A DNA stretch of 64,000 bases from Prostheceraeus crozeri (lineage: Eukaryota > Platyhelminthes > Polycladida > Euryleptidae), in the NCBI GenBank assembly GCA_907163375.1, contig CAJQUW010006977.1:124001-188000 (forward strand). Reading direction: 5' to 3'. Positions 59,936 to 64,000 of the stretch are shown here, in pieces. The translations under genes and the position numbers were made by a program. The notes under the pieces are model-generated. The model was not told where the DNA came from and did not search any database. It saw nothing but the letters and a program-made list of their open reading frames with translations. Positions within the stretch are counted from its first letter, which is position 1. Each line of letters begins with the position of its first letter.

Positions 59936-62900
59936 AAAACTGAAACCAACCACAACAAATCACCAAACGACAAAACACCCACAAACAAACTCAAACAAAC
60001 ACACAACATAACACCACAAAAAACCCCAAACAACAAACAACACAACCACACCATAAACCACCACACCAAACAACCCCCAAACAAAGCCACACCCAAAACC
60101 ACACACCCACACCAAAACCCAACCAACAAACACCAAACAAACAACCAACACACCAACAACACACCACACAACACCACAACCACCCAAACAACAAACCAAC
60201 CCCAACAACAAACCCAAACCCAAACCACCAACACAAACCAACAAAACACAACCCTAAACACAAACCACACCAACCAAACCCCAACCACCAAACACCCCCA
60301 AACAACAACACCACACCAACCACAACACCACAACAACAACCCAAACAAACCACCAACAAAACCCACACCAAACCCAACAACAACAAAACAAACAAACCCA
60401 CACACAAAACAAACACACCACAACACCACAACACAACACCACACCAACAAAACACAACAACACCCAACCACAAACAACACCACACAAAAACCAACACCAA
60501 ACAACCACAACAACCACAAACACCAACCAACAACACCACCAAACACAACACACACACACCACCAAACCCAAACACACCAACAAATCACAACACCACAACC
60601 AAACACCACACCACAACAACAAACACCACACAAACAACCAAAACACCACAACCAACACAACACAACACAACCCACAACACAACAAACAACACCAAACAAC
60701 ACACACAACACACCACAACCACACAAAACACCACAACACACAACCACACAACAAACCAACAACACCAAACCAAAACACACAAACCACCAAACACAAAAAC
60801 ACCAACCCACAAACACACAACACCACACCCAACAACCACAACCCCACCACACCAAACAACAACACCACACCACAACACAACCACACACAAACCACACAAC
60901 CACAACACAACAACCCACAACACACCAAACCACAACACCCAACACAACACAAACACCCCCAACACCCAAACCACCCACAACACACCAAACACAAACCACA
61001 ACACAACACCCACAACAACAACACAACCACCAACACACCAACACAACCCAAAACCACAACACACCAAACACCAACCCAACACCCCACAACAACAACCCAC
61101 AACAACACCACAACCAACACACCAACAACACCACAACACCAACCACACAAACAACCCACAACACCAACACACCACCAACACCAACAACCACCACACAAAA
61201 CACAACACAACCCCAACACACCAACCAAAACAACCAACAACACACAACCACCCACCCACAACAAACCACACCAAACCAACAACCAAAACAACAACCACAC
61301 ACCAACACCAAACACCAACACAACCACAAAAAACCAACACCAACACCAACCACCACAACACAAACACCCACAACACCAACAAAACCCACCACAAACAACA
61401 CCAAACACAACCACACAACACAAACCAACAACCCACACACCACCACAAACCACACACAAACAAACCCACAACCAACAACACAAACACACCACAACACAAC
61501 ACCAACCACACAAACACACCACACAAACCCACACCACAAACACCACACACACCAACAACCAACACCAACACACCCAACACAACCCACAACAACCACAACA
61601 CCAAACACACCAACCACAAACACCACCAACACACAACACAACAACACCACACCAAACACCAACCAAACCACACAACACCCACAAACAACAAAACCACCAC
61701 AACACCCCAACCACACCACACACCCACAACCAACAACACCACAACCAACACCACACAAACCAAACCAACACAACACCCACACCCAACACAACACAACAAC
61801 ACAACACCACACCAACACCCCCAACACAAACCAACACAACACACCCACCACAAACCAAACAACACAACCCACAACCCACACCAACACACCACCAACCCCA
61901 CCAACACAAACACCAACACCCAAACCCACCACAACACCCACACCACACCACACCCAACAACCCACCAACACAACAACCACAAACACAACAACCCACCACA
62001 CCAAACACAACCCAAACACACACCAAACCACCAAACACACACCCCACACCAACACCAACACCCACAAACAACAACACAAACCAAACAACCACAACCAAAC
62101 ACCAAACACAACCACACCAACACAAAAACCACAAACACCACCCAACAAACACCCACAACAACACACCAACACACCCACACAACCACACAAACAACAACAC
62201 AACCAACCCCAAACACAACCACCAAAACACAACAACAACCCAACCAACCACCAACACAAAACAACACCACCCAACCAACCACAACAACCCACCCACAAAC
62301 CACAACCACCAACACCCAACCACAACAACACAAACCACACACCCAAACACCCAACCACACCAAAAACCCAAACCACCCCACAACACCACCAAACACCACA
62401 ACCAACACAAACAACACACACAACCACACCACAACCCAACAAACAACACAACACAACCAAACCAACCACACCACACCCCACACAACACCAACACAACCAA
62501 ACACCAACCAACCCAAAAAACACCACAAACAAACAACCACAACCACCCAGCAAACACAAAACAACCACAACCAAACACCAACAACAAACACACCAACACC
62601 ACACAACCAAACAACCACAAAACCAACCCACCACAAACACACAAAACAACAACCCACAACACCAACCCAAACACAAAAACAACACAACACCAACACAACA
62701 CACCAAAACCAACAAAACCACACCCCACAACCCCAACACACAACACCAAACCCCAACACACACCCAAACCACCCCAACCACAACCAACCACCAACACCCA
62801 ACACAAACCAAACAACCACACAACAACAAACCACAACCCACACACCAAACAACCACAACAAACCACCACAACAAACACCCACCACACAACCACACCAACC

Positions 62901-63760
62901 ACCCCCACCAACAACCACCACAACAACAAAACAACCACACCAAAAACAAACACAACACAAACAAACCCAAAACCAACAACACAAAACCCCAACAACCCAA
63001 CACAAACCACAAACAACACACCACAAACACCCACCCACAAACAACCACCACCAAAACACCACAAACCAACCACACAAAACACCAACCCACACCAAACAAC
63101 AACCCACCAAACAACAACCACAACACCCAACACCACCCACACCACAAACACCCAACCCAAACCCACACAACTCCCAAACAACCCAAACCCAAACACCAAC
63201 AAAACAACCAACACCAAAACCACAAAACCACACACAACAACACCAACACACAACACCCCCAACCACACCACCCCAACCACAAACCAAACCCCAACCCAAC
63301 CACCACAACACCCCACAACCAAACACAACACCCACCCAACACCACCAACCAACACCCACCAACAAACCCCAACACCCAACCCAACAAACCACCACCACCA
63401 ACACCAAAACACCAACCACCACAACCCAACCACAAACACAAACCCCCAAACACACACCACCCACCAACACCCCCACACCAACCCACACCCAAACCACCCA
63501 ACCCAAAACCACAAACAAAAAACCCACACCAAACACACAACACCAAAAACCACAAAACACCAACCAAAACACCACAAAAACACACCACCACAACCCCAAC
63601 ACCCAACCCCCCAACAACAAACCCACCACCACAACAATGACACAACACCACAAACACACAACCCACAAACACAACAAAACACAACACACAGACCGACAAA
63701 CACCACAACAGAACACCAAACCCCCAACATAACCAAACAAACAACCAAACACAAACTGAC
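59936..63760. other. Almost pure A/C block, about 3.8 kb
   Basis: G and T are virtually absent between about 60600 and 63600 (single exceptions such as a G near 62550 and a T near 63172). Runs are short (A up to about six, C up to about six) and no repeat unit is evident. Because the complement has only G and T, no stop codon can occur on the minus strand, and all three minus frames are open for over a thousand codons. They encode only Gly, Val, Trp, Cys, Leu and Phe. This is a compositional consequence, not coding. Confidence 0.9.
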
Positions 63761-64000
63761 CACGAAACAAAACAAGACCCTAGCAAGACAACAAGACACG
63801 ACCACAACCCCAGAACACCACCCCAACCAGAGCAAGCTCAACAGACAATAACACCAACCCGCCCGAGTAACGACAACCAACGGGAACCCAACCTGCCCAA
63901 CACCAGAACCGCGCGTAACCAAACCAAATCCCACGCCCGCAGGACGGGGGCACAACCCAACAAGCAACACCCGGACCCTGAACAACTCAGCACAACACCT
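63761..64000. other. Gradual return to four-base sequence
   Basis: G reappears first and T later. By 63850-64000 the sequence is C/A/G-rich (for example aggacgggggcacaaccc) and still poor in T. No gene is visible. Confidence 0.6.

Noticed and set aside
59936-63760. Telomeric C1-3A-type repeat
   Set aside because: Wrong polarity for a right-hand chromosome end, A runs too long, no repeat unit, and four-base sequence resumes afterwards.
59893-63985. Minus-strand frames of over 1,000 codons in all three phases
   Set aside because: The complement contains only G and T, so stop codons cannot occur. The translations contain only Gly, Val, Trp, Cys, Leu and Phe. This is composition, not coding.
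1-64000. CRISPR arrays, bacterial operons, ribosomal RNA genes
   Set aside because: No regularly spaced direct repeats with unique spacers, no bacterial gene arrangement and no rRNA-like conserved segments. The splice sites and transposon types are animal-like.

Overview
The window looks like nuclear DNA of an invertebrate animal. It has intron-bearing metazoan genes, very long introns, and a mixed transposon load: hAT, pogo/Tigger-like and RAG1/Transib-like DNA transposons, Penelope-like elements with a GIY-YIG domain, LINE, Gypsy and Copia relics, and tRNA-derived SINEs. Gene identities rest on motif reading by eye; no database search was possible. The species cannot be named. The palindrome AGGCCT with TA flanks recurs in the unique DNA.

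Layout. (1) 1-8000 is a graveyard: a broken, capsid-like or otherwise unassigned protein relic (76-3390), a hairpin repeat, the C-terminal two thirds of a RAG1/Transib-type transposase (about 4060-5130), a Gypsy 3' end with a likely LTR start, and a LINE-like scrap. (2) 8000-17000 is mostly gene-poor, with an 800-bp hAT element carrying a perfect 8-bp target duplication, a second hAT-like element, and Copia scraps. (3) 17119-17766 is an intact single-exon CDS resembling CINP. (4) 21592-21700 and 41748-41962 are two exons that fit in phase and together read as a TMEM263-like protein; the intron between them is about 20 kb. (5) That intron holds a pogo/Tigger-like deletion derivative, several hairpin MITE-like repeats, a cluster of Penelope-like elements (28.3-35.1 kb) and a hAT element of 2.1 kb. 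(6) 45-58 kb has a LINE relic, the last exon of an EPS15-like gene on the minus strand, a 470-bp MITE, a second copy of the hAT family, SINE-like units and one unassigned candidate exon. (7) 58.25-63.76 kb is compositionally extraordinary: about 1.7 kb made almost only of A and T, then about 3.8 kb made almost only of A and C, then a gradual return to four-base sequence at the window end.

The best-supported unusual element is a 2,535-bp foldback transposon (32408-34942). It has near-perfect inverted arms containing tandem 175-bp units (seven on one side, four on the other), a recurrent GAGTTTGTACAG motif, and an exact 9-bp target duplication (taacctgat). It sits inside the N-terminal part of a Penelope-like element, which itself sits in the TMEM263-like intron. 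The A/C-only block is the strangest feature, but an assembly or base-calling artefact must be excluded before giving it a biological meaning.
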